From CAZWRK01 sp964635875 (GTDB taxonomy: Bacteria; Pseudomonadota; Gammaproteobacteria; Burkholderiales; Aquaspirillaceae): DNA of 64,000 nt. Shown here in pieces: positions 8,665 to 15,219 of the stretch (position 1 is the first letter of the stretch; the number at the start of each line of letters is the position of its first letter). The translations under genes and the position numbers were made by a program. The DNA lies in NCBI GenBank assembly GCA_964635875.1, contig CAZWRK010000003.1, forward strand, positions 1 to 64,000. The letters run 5' to 3'. The notes beneath the pieces are model-generated. The model was not told the DNA's origin, searched no databases, and saw nothing but the letters and a program-made list of their open reading frames with translations.

Positions 8665-9414
8665 CTATTCACGGCGCAGGAGCAAGAGCAGCAATTCCTG
8701 CTGCGATGCTCCTTCTCGTACTCGCGACTCGAACTCGCTGGCGAATCGGTAGCCAGCACGCGAGGCTAGTTCTGTGAAGAACTCCTCGCTCAACCCGCCG
8801 ACATCGTTGGTGATTAACTCACCAACCAGCGGCTGCCTGGGCGCTAGGTCTGTCTGCACGGAATGCGAATGACAGGCCAGCAGCTTTGCCGAGAGCGACT
8901 GTCGCTTGCCCGCCAGAATCAATTCGCCAGCTTTGGCGATATTGTATCTGGCGTTTGCGGAAGTCAACCAGACTGGTTTCTTCGCTGTCGGCCTCAGATG
9001 CAGCGAAGAAACTACCTCTTGCGGCAGCAAGATACCGCAGTCTTGACGTCGAGGACTTTTCTCCTCGTAGAAATCAGCTCTCAGTCCCGAGCGGTGGAAG
9101 TACACCGGTGACGGCGACTTCCACGGCCCAATTGCTCTTAGCAATGGTCCTTCCTCCTGGGTAGTTACCGGCGCCAATTCGCCGCTTGAAAATACCAACG
9201 TATCGCCCGGTGACACGTCAACCTCTGCGATTGTTTCAGTACGAACTAGTTCAGTACTGAAATACAAATTGCCATTTAGCTGACACAGTCGGCGAGCGCG
9301 CACTAGCGTCCCTTCGACCTGGTACGCAATGCCGAATGACGGCGCACCGGATTGCCAGCCGTCAGCAAAAATCCATTTTCGGAACAAGTTACTGTTTGCT
9401 TGCCTTGTTGTCAT
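8665..9414 (-). CDS. Unknown protein, 249 aa
   Basis: No family was recognised. The sequence is mostly beta-like in the first 100 residues, with segments such as FGIAYQVEGTLVRARRL and GDTLVFSSGELAPVTTQ, and ends in a helical Glu/Leu-rich tail (EGASQQELLLLLLRRE). It overlaps the 2H phosphoesterase gene by 26 nt and is followed at once by a strong terminator, so it is the last gene of that operon. A virion or accessory role is only a guess. Confidence 0.6.
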   Translation of the reverse strand: MTTRQANSNLFRKWIFADGWQSGAPSFGIAYQVEGTLVRARRLCQLNGNLYFSTELVRTETIAEVDVSPGDTLVFSSGELAPVTTQEEGPLLRAIGPWKSPSPVYFHRSGLRADFYEEKSPRRQDCGILLPQEVVSSLHLRPTAKKPVWLTSANARYNIAKAGELILAGKRQSLSAKLLACHSHSVQTDLAPRQPLVGELITNDVGGLSEEFFTELASRAGYRFASEFESRVREGASQQELLLLLLRRE

Positions 9415-9895
9415 ATAGAACGTTTACTTTCCGTACCCCGAAAGTTATGTGAAAGTCCCAGTCGCCTCGGGGTTGTGGCGACAGACCGTAGGATGCCCTT
9501 AGCTTCTTTAACTCAGGGCTAACAATCGTTACGTACCAAACTCGACCGATACCATCCCACGTAGTAGGCACAACGGTCTTTACGGCGCCCAGCTGGTAAC
9601 GGAATATTTTGCCTCGTTCCGTTATCTTGTCTGCACCGATTTTACTTACCTCAGCCGCAGTCATGACTGAGATATGCGCATTGATTAAGTTATCTTTGTC
9701 ATATGGTTTAGTTGCGCCTGGTTCTTGCAAAGCGTCAAACAATCCGTGAACGAAAGCGTTGGGTACTGAAAGCAGTAACCAACCAGACTTAGACAAGTAT
9801 AACCTGCCGCCAAGAACATATGCCGGGATTGCCTCGCCAGCCGTCTTGACCCAGGTTCTGCCTAACTCTCTAACTAAATCAGATGCGACTAGCAT
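9389..9895 (-). CDS. Swiss-Army-Knife RNA-repair-like 2H phosphoesterase
   Basis: The 168-aa protein has the two HxS/T motifs of the 2H phosphoesterase superfamily: AHISVM (H74, S76) and DFHITFGV (H149, T151). The segments VPNAFVHGLFDALQEPGA, ITERGKIFRYQLG and SPELKKLRASYGL fit the phage/bacterial Swiss-Army-Knife RNA-repair-like branch. 2H enzymes typically open 2',3'-cyclic phosphates or hydrolyse related bonds in RNA or nucleotides; the actual substrate here is unknown. GAGG precedes the ATG. It lies between a membrane-like gene and the 249-aa gene in a leftward operon. Confidence 0.85.
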   Translation of the reverse strand: MLVASDLVRELGRTWVKTAGEAIPAYVLGGRLYLSKSGWLLLSVPNAFVHGLFDALQEPGATKPYDKDNLINAHISVMTAAEVSKIGADKITERGKIFRYQLGAVKTVVPTTWDGIGRVWYVTIVSPELKKLRASYGLSPQPRGDWDFHITFGVRKVNVLYDNKASKQ

Positions 9896-9902
9896 ACAAT
9901 CC

Positions 9903-10433
9903 TCAATATTTTTGCGGGTCTACGATTTGTACGTCGTTAAACCCGACCACGACGTAACATCTCTTTACAAACGCCTCTCTGGCGCTGTCACTGGGAAGCT
10001 CCGCCATGTCCTGCGACGACATCAGCGTGTTAAGCTGACTGATCGCCATACCCATTGACTTAGTCGAGCCAGGGTAAGTGGCTCTAACTAGCCATGCTTT
10101 TCGCACAGCTGGCTTCAATCCGAACGACTCTCTGATACCAGACTGTCGTTCGACAATCACTGTACCGCTGTACGTAGTCAGCGGTTGTGCTGCTGGCCGA
10201 ACTTCTTCCTCTTGCCGATTGCTTTCTCCGCTGCAACCGCCAAGGATGGCTAGAAACGCCAGTGCGACTACAGGCGTTCTGATCTGACCGCCAAGCCAGT
10301 AGACGGCAGCAATGAAAATTGTCACAGTTAAAATAACTGCAACAGCAGCGGCAAGCTCCGGCGCCAGACTGTAGCTTGCCGAGGAGGGCTGATACCGCAA
10401 TATCAGCTCCTCCACCAACCTCAAACGTTCCAT
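9903..10433 (-). CDS. Membrane protein, possible lipoprotein or spanin-like, 176 aa
   Basis: Residues ~23-49 form a long hydrophobic helix (AAAVAVILTVTIFIAAVYWL). A second hydrophobic stretch ends in LAILGGCSGE, which resembles a lipobox with Cys at about 67. The remaining ~105 residues look soluble. Phage proteins with a TM helix and a lipobox can be spanin parts or superinfection lipoproteins, but this internal position for a lipobox is unusual, so the call stays open. GAGGAG precedes the ATG. Upstream are a CATAAT promoter and a 14-bp palindrome in the leader. Confidence 0.6.
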   Translation of the reverse strand: MERLRLVEELILRYQPSSASYSLAPELAAAVAVILTVTIFIAAVYWLGGQIRTPVVALAFLAILGGCSGESNRQEEEVRPAAQPLTTYSGTVIVERQSGIRESFGLKPAVRKAWLVRATYPGSTKSMGMAISQLNTLMSSQDMAELPSDSAREAFVKRCYVVVGFNDVQIVDPQKY

Positions 10434-10446
10434 AACTTTTCTCCTC

Positions 10447-10477
10447 TAATAAGTTGAGAGAACCTCTCAACTTATTA
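10447..10477. repeat. 14-bp perfect palindrome at a transcript 5' end
   Basis: TAATAAGTTGAGAG at 10447-10460 is matched by its exact complement at 10464-10477, with a 3-nt loop. It begins just downstream of the CATAAT box, so the mRNA of the 176-aa gene would start in this hairpin. It could be an operator, a 5' stability hairpin or part of a terminator; no U-run follows it on either strand. Confidence 0.85.
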
Positions 10478-10504
10478 TGACGCAGTTATGGAATGGAATT
10501 TAGC
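10474..10504 (-). promoter_or_regulatory. Phage promoter motif GCTAAAT-N18-CATAAT (copy a)
   Basis: On the minus strand GCTAAAT (10498-10504) lies 18 nt upstream of GCGTCATAATAAGT (CATAAT at 10474-10479). The same pair at 17-18 nt spacing recurs before other genes in this window. It precedes the 176-aa membrane protein gene by about 40 nt. Confidence 0.55.
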
Positions 10505-10509
10505 GCCGA

Positions 10510-10977
10510 TTATTTGCTCAGCGGCACGCGGCTAACGTTGGTAGCAACGAATTTTTGTAGTCGCACAATAGCTTTACGTAGCAACCAGTAGCCAAGGAAG
10601 TCGTCCAAGCTGTCCGCAAGCGACTCGCTCTTTACCGCTGGTTTGGCGGTGTCAGCATTGGCATTAACAGCTAGGTCCGGTAGCGCTACGCCTTTATCTA
10701 CTAGCTCGTTGATTCGTGATAGCTTATCGCTCAAACGGACTAGGACGCTTAAATCCGGCGGCATTCCTGGCGCTAGTGCCGGACTCTTAAAAACAGCACT
10801 GCCGTAGTCGCTATTCTTGCTCAGCAAAAATGCAGTAATCTCGATGCCCACCGCAGCTATCATTTGCTGCTCCGGTCCTAGGCTACCATTAATAGCTGCG
10901 CCAATGTCATTCAACACTTTGGTTTGGTTGGCTACGACATCGCCAGCAAATCCGCCACCAACTTCTTCCATGCTCAT
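10510..10977 (-). CDS. DUF1599 (nucleotide-modification-associated domain 1)-like protein
   Basis: The 155-aa product contains LSKNSDYGSAVFKS (~52-65), LVRLSDKLSRINELVDKG (~79-96) and ESLADSLDDFLGYWLLRKA (~119-137). This order (K-N-x-DYG, then R-x-x-DKLxR, then E-x-x-x-D-x-x-x-D-x-x-x-Y) is that of DUF1599/Nmad1-type phage proteins, thought to be linked to nucleotide or base modification. The biochemical role is not established. It has GGAGATAG before the ATG and sits alone between the terminator at 11028-11090 and the next promoter. Confidence 0.65.
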   Translation of the reverse strand: MSMEEVGGGFAGDVVANQTKVLNDIGAAINGSLGPEQQMIAAVGIEITAFLLSKNSDYGSAVFKSPALAPGMPPDLSVLVRLSDKLSRINELVDKGVALPDLAVNANADTAKPAVKSESLADSLDDFLGYWLLRKAIVRLQKFVATNVSRVPLSK

Positions 10978-11027
10978 AACTATCTCCTTACCCTATTTGA
11001 TAACGACAACTATAGTCGTTAAAAGCT

Positions 11028-11090
11028 AAAAAAAACGGAAAGCTTATTACCCTCGTGGCCGTCACCACTCAGACGGTTAATAAGCTTTCC
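11028..11090 (-). terminator. Rho-independent terminator of the tRNA-Leu(UAG) unit
   Basis: A 13-bp stem, GGAAAGCTTATTA at 11037-11049 and its complement at 11078-11090, encloses a small inner hairpin (CCGTC/GACGG). On the minus strand it is followed by G and eight T residues (11028-11035). Confidence 0.9.
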
Positions 11091-11346
11091 GGTATGGGAA
11101 CGTACCGGCGGAGGACCGGCCTACCCCACGCAAAAGATTTATACTGAGCCCAACATGAGGCAGAACTCAGTACGGTGCGACCCTCTTTTTGCTTAGGTCA
11201 TCTTGTGGTTAGTCTAAACAGCTCATTAGCGTTAGAGAAAACTGATGAGTATGGTCAGGGGAGTTTTTAAATCCGCTTTAGTCTAGCGCGTAACCTATAA
11301 AGACTTGTGCACCTGGGGCCTTTGCCGGACCCCTGCTTTCGTTCAG
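11091..11346 (-). ncRNA. Structured non-coding stretch downstream of tRNA-Leu(UAG)
   Basis: About 255 nt between the tRNA and the terminator hold no convincing gene. They contain several possible hairpins, such as TACTGAG/CTCAGTA (11142-11148 with 11166-11172) and GGGG/CCCC around 11315-11333. The stretch lies in the same direction as the tRNA and ends at the T8 terminator, so it would be part of the transcript. It may be a distinct small RNA or a long 3' trailer; the class was not recognised. Confidence 0.4.
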
Positions 11347-11429
11347 TGGCGGCAGTGGGACTCGAACCCACACGGTATTAAACCACAGGCTCCTAAGACC
11401 TGCGTGTATGCCAATTTCACCATGCCGCC
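11347..11429 (-). tRNA. tRNA-Leu, anticodon UAG
   Basis: The 83-nt minus-strand sequence folds as a cloverleaf: acceptor GGCGGCA paired with TGCCGCC, anticodon loop CTTAGGA (anticodon TAG, reading CTA), long variable arm typical of tRNA-Leu, and T arm with GGTTCGAGTCC. CCA is not encoded. It lies in the unit that begins with the 118-aa gene. Confidence 0.93.
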
Positions 11430-11633
11430 TACTAGTAAAAAAAAACAGCGGAGCAGGAGTTCCCCGGCCTATTAATTCCGGGTTTTAAATTGCGCCTTTT
11501 TCACTACAAGATCATTATAGTGTTTTGCAAGCCGGAGTTCAACCGGAGCGCAACATTCCTCTTTTCGCCGCCACGGATGCCTGCCCCTATTTTACTAGGG
11601 GCAGGTATATCCATGCTAGCTCCGCTGTTTGCG
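11430..11633 (-). other. Gene-free spacer with hairpin between 118-aa gene and tRNA
   Basis: No gene is seen here. A perfect 10-bp stem, CCTGCCCCTA at 11580-11589 and its complement at 11596-11605, lies just after the 118-aa gene without a U-run. A run of nine T on the minus strand (11437-11445) occurs just before the tRNA but has only a weak stem before it, so read-through into the tRNA is likely. Confidence 0.6.
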
Positions 11634-11990
11634 TTAACTAGCTGCTTCACAGCAGTTTGTTCGCTTATGCCACTGCGCGACAAGCGACGGTCGATTTGGT
11701 GCTTTTGCGTCTACCAGTTTTAGTAGACGCAAAAGCTCTACATCCGGCGTATTGCGGTTGTGCAAATGTTGCACAACCGGCGCCCAGTCCACCACTTGGC
11801 CATTGTTGTTGTTGATAACAGGGCCTTCGGTTCGATACGTCGGGTCGCCGTTAGCCGAGACAGTGCAACTAGCCATTACGGCGTAGTTTGCACTGGCCAC
11901 GTCGCGCGCGTTGGCGACTACTGTCTGCCAGTAAAACGTTACCCCGGCGGTGTCGGGCGAAATCGGGATTCTGCGTGCAAACCAGTTCAT
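11634..11990 (-). CDS. Unknown protein, 118 aa
   Basis: No family was recognised. The N-terminal half is beta-like (TAGVTFYWQTVVANARDVA, ~14-32) and the C-terminus is basic with two adjacent Cys residues. TTGGAGAATTGCC precedes the ATG; nearly the same ribosome site precedes the 135-aa gene. It is the first gene of a unit that also holds tRNA-Leu(UAG), and its promoter and leader duplicate those of the 182-aa gene. Confidence 0.65.
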   Translation of the reverse strand: MNWFARRIPISPDTAGVTFYWQTVVANARDVASANYAVMASCTVSANGDPTYRTEGPVINNNNGQVVDWAPVVQHLHNRNTPDVELLRLLKLVDAKAPNRPSLVAQWHKRTNCCEAAS

Positions 11991-12055
11991 GGCAATTCTC
12001 CAATGTACTGACTTTTGATTTGGTTAATAAAAGCACAAGGTCAGTTGTCTTGTGT

Positions 12056-12100
12056 TTTACTGAGTTAGCTAATTCGCTACTCAATTATTATGACACAAAA
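12056..12100 (-). repeat. 45-bp promoter/leader repeat, copy 1
   Basis: These 45 bp are identical to 13309-13353. They cover the CATAAT box and the first part of the 5' leader, including a hairpin that pairs TGAGT with ACTCA and AGC with GCT around a GAATTA loop. Further into the leader a CACAAG/CTTGTG hairpin follows. Confidence 0.95.
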
Positions 12101-12116
12101 CAGCCAAATATTTAGC
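12087..12116 (-). promoter_or_regulatory. Phage promoter motif GCTAAAT-N17-CATAAT (copy b)
   Basis: On the minus strand GCTAAAT (12110-12116) is 17 nt upstream of CATAAT (12087-12092), within GTGTCATAATAATTGAG. It directly follows the T-run of the terminator of the 135-aa gene and drives the 118-aa gene and tRNA-Leu(UAG). Confidence 0.6.
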
Positions 12117-12155
12117 TAAAAAAAAGAGCATTTTAACGTCCTGCTCAGGACGACT
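12117..12155 (-). terminator. Rho-independent terminator after the 135-aa gene
   Basis: On the minus strand the hairpin CGTCCTGAGCAGGACG lies 3' of the gene, and an overlapping GAGCA/TGCTC stem is followed by a run of about nine T. The run abuts the next promoter (AGCTAAAT), so the end of one unit and start of the next are almost fused. Confidence 0.75.
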
Positions 12156-12159
12156 TTTG

Positions 12160-12567
12160 TTAGTGATAGAATTTGTCCACGCAATAGAACGAACAAAATT
12201 CCGAAGTGCCGTCTGTCTGGCAACCACATTGAAGGCATGGGTAGCCTTCTTTCTGTTGTGGCGTGTTGCTCAGTTCGTGAAACTGCTTTTCTAACTGCAT
12301 GAATTTATCATGCAGTGCTTGTGCGGCGTTGGAATCATCTTCCAAGTACGCGGGCGTGTCGTGCCCGTATACTTCTTTTTTAAGTGCTGCTAGAAGTTGC
12401 GCAACTTCCTGCAAACTTTTTTGACGCTGAGTTAGATTGTCACGACAGGCTTGCAGAATTGTCGTGATGCCGCGCGCCATTGCCCAGCAATGCTCCGTAC
12501 GAGAGCTTGGCGTAGCTGCAATTAGTTCAGAATACGGAGTACGCCGACGAGGTAATTTTGTAGGCAT
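12160..12567 (-). CDS. Unknown protein with C-terminal Cys cluster, 135 aa
   Basis: The ATG at 12567 is preferred over an upstream in-frame one because GGAG lies 8 nt before it. The middle is helical (QKSLQEVAQLLAALKKEVYG). The C-terminus has CLQCGCQTDGTSEFCSFYC, likely a zinc-binding knuckle. No family was recognised. It lies just after tRNA-Leu(UAA) and is ended by the terminator at 12117-12155, so it belongs to the unit begun by the 182-aa gene. Confidence 0.65.
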   Translation of the reverse strand: MPTKLPRRRTPYSELIAATPSSRTEHCWAMARGITTILQACRDNLTQRQKSLQEVAQLLAALKKEVYGHDTPAYLEDDSNAAQALHDKFMQLEKQFHELSNTPQQKEGYPCLQCGCQTDGTSEFCSFYCVDKFYH

Positions 12568-12602
12568 GTGCAATTCTCCAAAAAATTGTGACACTAAATC
12601 AG

Positions 12603-12687
12603 TAGCCGAGGCGGGACTCGAACCCGCACGAGGGTAACCCCTCCCAGGATTTTAAATCCTGTGTGGCTGCCATTACACCACTCGGCC
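12603..12687 (-). tRNA. tRNA-Leu, anticodon UAA
   Basis: The 85-nt minus-strand sequence folds as a cloverleaf: acceptor GGCCGAG with CTCGGCT (one G-U), anticodon loop TTTAAAA (anticodon TAA, reading TTA), long variable arm GGAGGGGTTACCCTC and T arm GGTTCGAGTCC. CCA is not encoded. It lies between two protein genes in one transcript, so processing from an mRNA is needed. Confidence 0.93.
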
Positions 12688-12697
12688 AACCACCCAA

Positions 12698-13246
12698 TTA
12701 CTCTGGTACTTCTACCAGGACAATCGGTACATCTTCATACGCAGCTGTCCATGCCGCTTCGGCCAGGATATCTCCCAGCCCTTGGGCTATAACCGTGACC
12801 ACTTGTGTTACGGTTTCGCCTACTGTAACTTCGCTGGCTTTCTCTGCCATTACGACATCGCGTTCTAACTGCGCCATTTCTAGCGCAGTTAGTCGAGTCG
12901 CGGTTTCTTTGTCTTGCTCATTTAACGCAGTTACAATCTGCGTTAGCGAGTCTATTTCCGCTGCGCTTATTTTATTGCGAGCATTAATATACTCGCAAAA
13001 GCGGTACCGCGAATCCTCCGCTTCTCGAAGTCGCGTCTCTAACTTACCGATCCTCTCAGCGTAAGAGACTAGCTTCTCTTTAAGCAAACTTTCGCGTAGC
13101 TCTGCTTGCTCTGCCTTTTCTTTTGCATCCCAGTAGGCTACGCCTAGCCGAGTCACCACAAGGACGGCGACGGCCAGCAGCACAGCGACGGCAATCGACA
13201 CACTCTTGTTGTCAGTAATAACTTTGTCGATTTGTTGTAGCGTCAT
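12698..13246 (-). CDS. Single-TM coiled-coil protein, 182 aa
   Basis: A hydrophobic helix at residues ~16-35 (VSIAVAVLLAVAVLVVTRLG) is followed by a long charged coiled-coil (~40-80, KEKAEQAELRESLLKEKLV) and a second helical part. The N-in membrane anchor plus coiled coil resembles inner-membrane spanins (Rz-type), but no partner o-spanin nested or adjacent was identified, so this is only one option. It heads the unit that contains tRNA-Leu(UAA) and the 135-aa gene, and has its own CATAAT promoter and repeated leader. Confidence 0.65.
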   Translation of the reverse strand: MTLQQIDKVITDNKSVSIAVAVLLAVAVLVVTRLGVAYWDAKEKAEQAELRESLLKEKLVSYAERIGKLETRLREAEDSRYRFCEYINARNKISAAEIDSLTQIVTALNEQDKETATRLTALEMAQLERDVVMAEKASEVTVGETVTQVVTVIAQGLGDILAEAAWTAAYEDVPIVLVEVPE

Positions 13247-13308
13247 GGCAAACTTCCTTATACCGAATTTGATGTTTAATAAAGCACAAGGAATCGGTTG
13301 TCCCTGCG

Positions 13309-13353
13309 TTTACTGAGTTAGCTAATTCGCTACTCAATTATTATGACACAAAA
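13309..13353 (-). repeat. 45-bp promoter/leader repeat, copy 2
   Basis: Identical to 12056-12100. The next part of the leader is also similar: a second stem is kept although its bases differ (compare CACAAG/CTTGTG in the other copy with the AGG/CCT-centred stem here), and both leaders end in a ribosome site just before the gene. Confidence 0.95.
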
Positions 13354-13369
13354 TGCACTATTATTTAGC
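13340..13369 (-). promoter_or_regulatory. Phage promoter motif GCTAAAT-N17-CATAAT (copy c)
   Basis: On the minus strand GCTAAAT (13363-13369) is 17 nt upstream of CATAAT (13340-13345). It immediately follows the T8 run of the terminator at 13371-13418 and drives the 182-aa gene, tRNA-Leu(UAA) and the 135-aa gene. Confidence 0.6.
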
Positions 13370-13370
13370 T

Positions 13371-13418
13371 AAAAAAAACCACTAGTACAACCGGCGATTC
13401 TCGGCGGCGTACTAGTGG
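13371..13418 (-). terminator. Rho-independent terminator of the large non-coding RNA
   Basis: A perfect 10-bp stem, CCACTAGTAC at 13379-13388 and its complement at 13409-13418, encloses a short inner hairpin and is followed by eight T on the minus strand (13371-13378). Confidence 0.9.
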
Positions 13419-14135
13419 TTTTAAGGAAGTTTCGTCCTCACCCTATTTGGTTGCGCAGTAGGTTTCTGCTTTTCGGCTTGGCGCCGGTGCGTGGAACTAG
13501 AGTTGGGACAGTGCGCTGTGATTTCTCATCTTACACCTCCGAGGCTCGCTGGCTGCATGACTAAATCGGTAATCACACAGACTGGAGGTATGAGCCATAC
13601 CCCGCAGATTTCCGGTCGCTGCTGGATTCGGCACAATGCCGGAGCTTTACAATGCTTACGCTTTGCTAGCTCAACCCTTCACCCAGGCGGGGATTAGTTT
13701 CGATTTAACGACCCCAACGTTTTATTTATTTGCAAACATCAATCATTGTTCTCTGTTGCCCGTCGGCTAGTAGAATGGTGGCATACACTAACTCCTATTA
13801 CTGACACGAGTTGCCAATAACTTACTGTAGCTAGACTACGACTTCGCACTATTGAGGAATCTATCGGTATACATGAATACCGACGGCACGAAGCTAGCAC
13901 TACAACAAGATACGCAAATGTCAGTTCCCGCCAGCCTGTGCGCGCTAAACACAGTAGCCGACGTAGCTGCATGGTTTCCAGATTCAGTTAGGTTGCGTAA
14001 CGCCAAACTTATATTTTTGGCTACTTGTTACTGTCCATATTAAATATAGGCAGTAGCAAAGCGACCCTACTGAGAGGCTTCCACCTCTAGGCTTTTCCTG
14101 GTCAGCCGTTTGCGCAGACCACGCAGCGTTGATTC
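13371..14135 (-). ncRNA. Candidate large ornate non-coding RNA, about 760 nt
   Basis: This stretch has no frame with a convincing start or ribosome site, yet begins at a promoter-like pair and ends at a strong terminator. It is dense in short hairpins: CAGTAG/CTACTG (14051-14072), AGAGG/CCTCT (14073-14088), CTGTG/CACAG (13936-13954), CGGTAT/ATACCG (13865-13882), GAGCT/AGCTC (13642-13672), CGGCA/TGCCG (13629-13641), GGTAT/ATACC (13587-13601), GCAG/CTGC (13455-13469). Size, structure density and position near phage tRNA genes recall the GOLLD and ROOL classes of large phage RNAs; membership was not tested and I do not recognise their consensus here. Confidence 0.6.
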
Positions 14136-14141
14136 AGCTGT

Positions 14142-14168
14142 AGTATAAAATCTAATTTTATCCGTCAA
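14142..14168 (-). promoter_or_regulatory. Sigma70-like promoter for the large RNA
   Basis: On the minus strand TTGACG (14163-14168) and TATACT (14142-14147) each match five of six consensus bases. The spacer is short (15 nt). It points at the 760-nt non-coding stretch and lies about 60 nt after the end of the 299-aa gene. Confidence 0.5.
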
Positions 14169-14230
14169 AAACATAGTCCGCGTACGCTACCAGAACGGCA
14201 GTGGTAACATTCTTAAAGCTCCTTGGTTGG

Positions 14231-15130
14231 TTAGGTCCACAGTCTGTCACAGCACGCAAAATGCGATTGCAACAGTTTTCGATCTCTTGTTATTCCCAGC
14301 GTGGCTTTCACCAGTTGGGTCTTTTTCTGTTGAAACAAAGAGCTAGTCTTTGTTCCCCAGTACCCGACTATCGGGCAGCGGGGATTATCGTCGATCAAGC
14401 ACAGACGCTCGGCTGGCGTCAGTACTTTCTTGACGACGCTCAGCCACTTGTCTCGGCCTGCCTCGTTTGCCACAGACTGTAGGAAGTGATACAAGTAGCC
14501 GCAAGGAGAATGAGTCTCCATTAACGACTCCTCCAAGAATCTGCGGAACGTCGACATATTCGCAGTCGTGCGAATTTGGTCGTACACCGCTGCCGATTCT
14601 TGCGCGACTCTGTATTCTTCTGTCGCCAGCTGAATTAGGGCCTCGCGCTCGGCTAGCGGTCTGTCGGAACCGCCTGCTACAAAGCGATTGTCATAGCGAG
14701 AATCGGAGGCCAGCGACAGTAAACCGGAGTAACAGCTTACGTAGAAGCTGACTGAGTTCACACCGGGTAGCTTGAACCCGCCGTCAAGCTCCGGCGGTGC
14801 TAAGTCCCACCATCTACTTTCGTAGAGGTTAGGGTGTCCAACCATTGTAATGTCTTTGCCGAACAAAGACGTCACGCGGCCAGACGTCGAATGATGCCCC
14901 GCTCCAAACTTGGATAGATTCAACCACCCTTTGATTTTCTTCAGCCATCTAGCTGTTTTACCGAAGATCGCTTTTACGCGACTTTCGGTGTCAGTGGTAG
15001 TGGCAAACGCCGCACCGCCACCACCATTGTTATCTGGCGGCTTTGGTTTGTTGATACCGCCATTGTCGTCATCGTCCTGGTCAGGTTCTTTATCAGACCA
15101 TTGGACGATTGAATGATTTGGCTCGCACAT
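14231..15130 (-). CDS. Unknown protein, 299 aa
   Basis: No family was recognised. The N-terminus is acidic then Pro/Asn/Gly-rich (NKPKPPDNNGGGGAAFATTT, ~27-46), followed by a basic amphipathic stretch and a globular, Cys-containing C-terminal half. GGAGGAAAA precedes the ATG. It has its own CATAAT promoter and a leader with a perfect 8-bp hairpin (CAGTTACC/GGTAACTG), and ends just before the non-coding RNA. A monocistronic unit of this kind suggests a product needed at a distinct time or level. Confidence 0.65.
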   Translation of the reverse strand: MCEPNHSIVQWSDKEPDQDDDDNGGINKPKPPDNNGGGGAAFATTTDTESRVKAIFGKTARWLKKIKGWLNLSKFGAGHHSTSGRVTSLFGKDITMVGHPNLYESRWWDLAPPELDGGFKLPGVNSVSFYVSCYSGLLSLASDSRYDNRFVAGGSDRPLAEREALIQLATEEYRVAQESAAVYDQIRTTANMSTFRRFLEESLMETHSPCGYLYHFLQSVANEAGRDKWLSVVKKVLTPAERLCLIDDNPRCPIVGYWGTKTSSLFQQKKTQLVKATLGITRDRKLLQSHFACCDRLWT

Positions 15131-15189
15131 TTTTCCTCCGTGTGCCGGGTAAGAAAGCAGTTACCAAAGTGGTAACTGTACATCAATTA

Positions 15190-15219
15190 ATTATGACGCA
15201 TATACGTCAATTATTTAGC
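15190..15219 (-). promoter_or_regulatory. Phage promoter motif GCTAAAT-N17-CATAAT (copy d)
   Basis: On the minus strand GCTAAAT (15213-15219) is 17 nt upstream of CATAAT (15190-15195) within GCGTCATAATTAATTG. The upstream box overlaps the last codons of the 142-aa gene (GCT AAA TAA). It precedes the 299-aa gene by about 60 nt. Confidence 0.6.

Noticed and set aside
10084..10470. 128-codon alternative frame over the 176-aa membrane protein gene
   Set aside because: Its start lies in the promoter/palindrome region without a ribosome site, while the other frame has GAGGAG and a clear TM helix.
11242..11249. CTGATGAG on the plus strand, a hammerhead-like core
   Set aside because: No GAAA element in the right place; it more simply pairs with CTCATTAG just before it as a hairpin.
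13429..13439. GAGGACGAAAC on the minus strand, identical to the second half of a hammerhead ribozyme core
   Set aside because: No CUGANGA partner and no matching stem II were found nearby on that strand, so a hammerhead cannot form.
13739..13972. 77-codon minus-strand frame in the non-coding RNA region
   Set aside because: No ribosome site, Cys/Arg/Ser-rich composition unlike neighbours, and it cuts across several hairpins.
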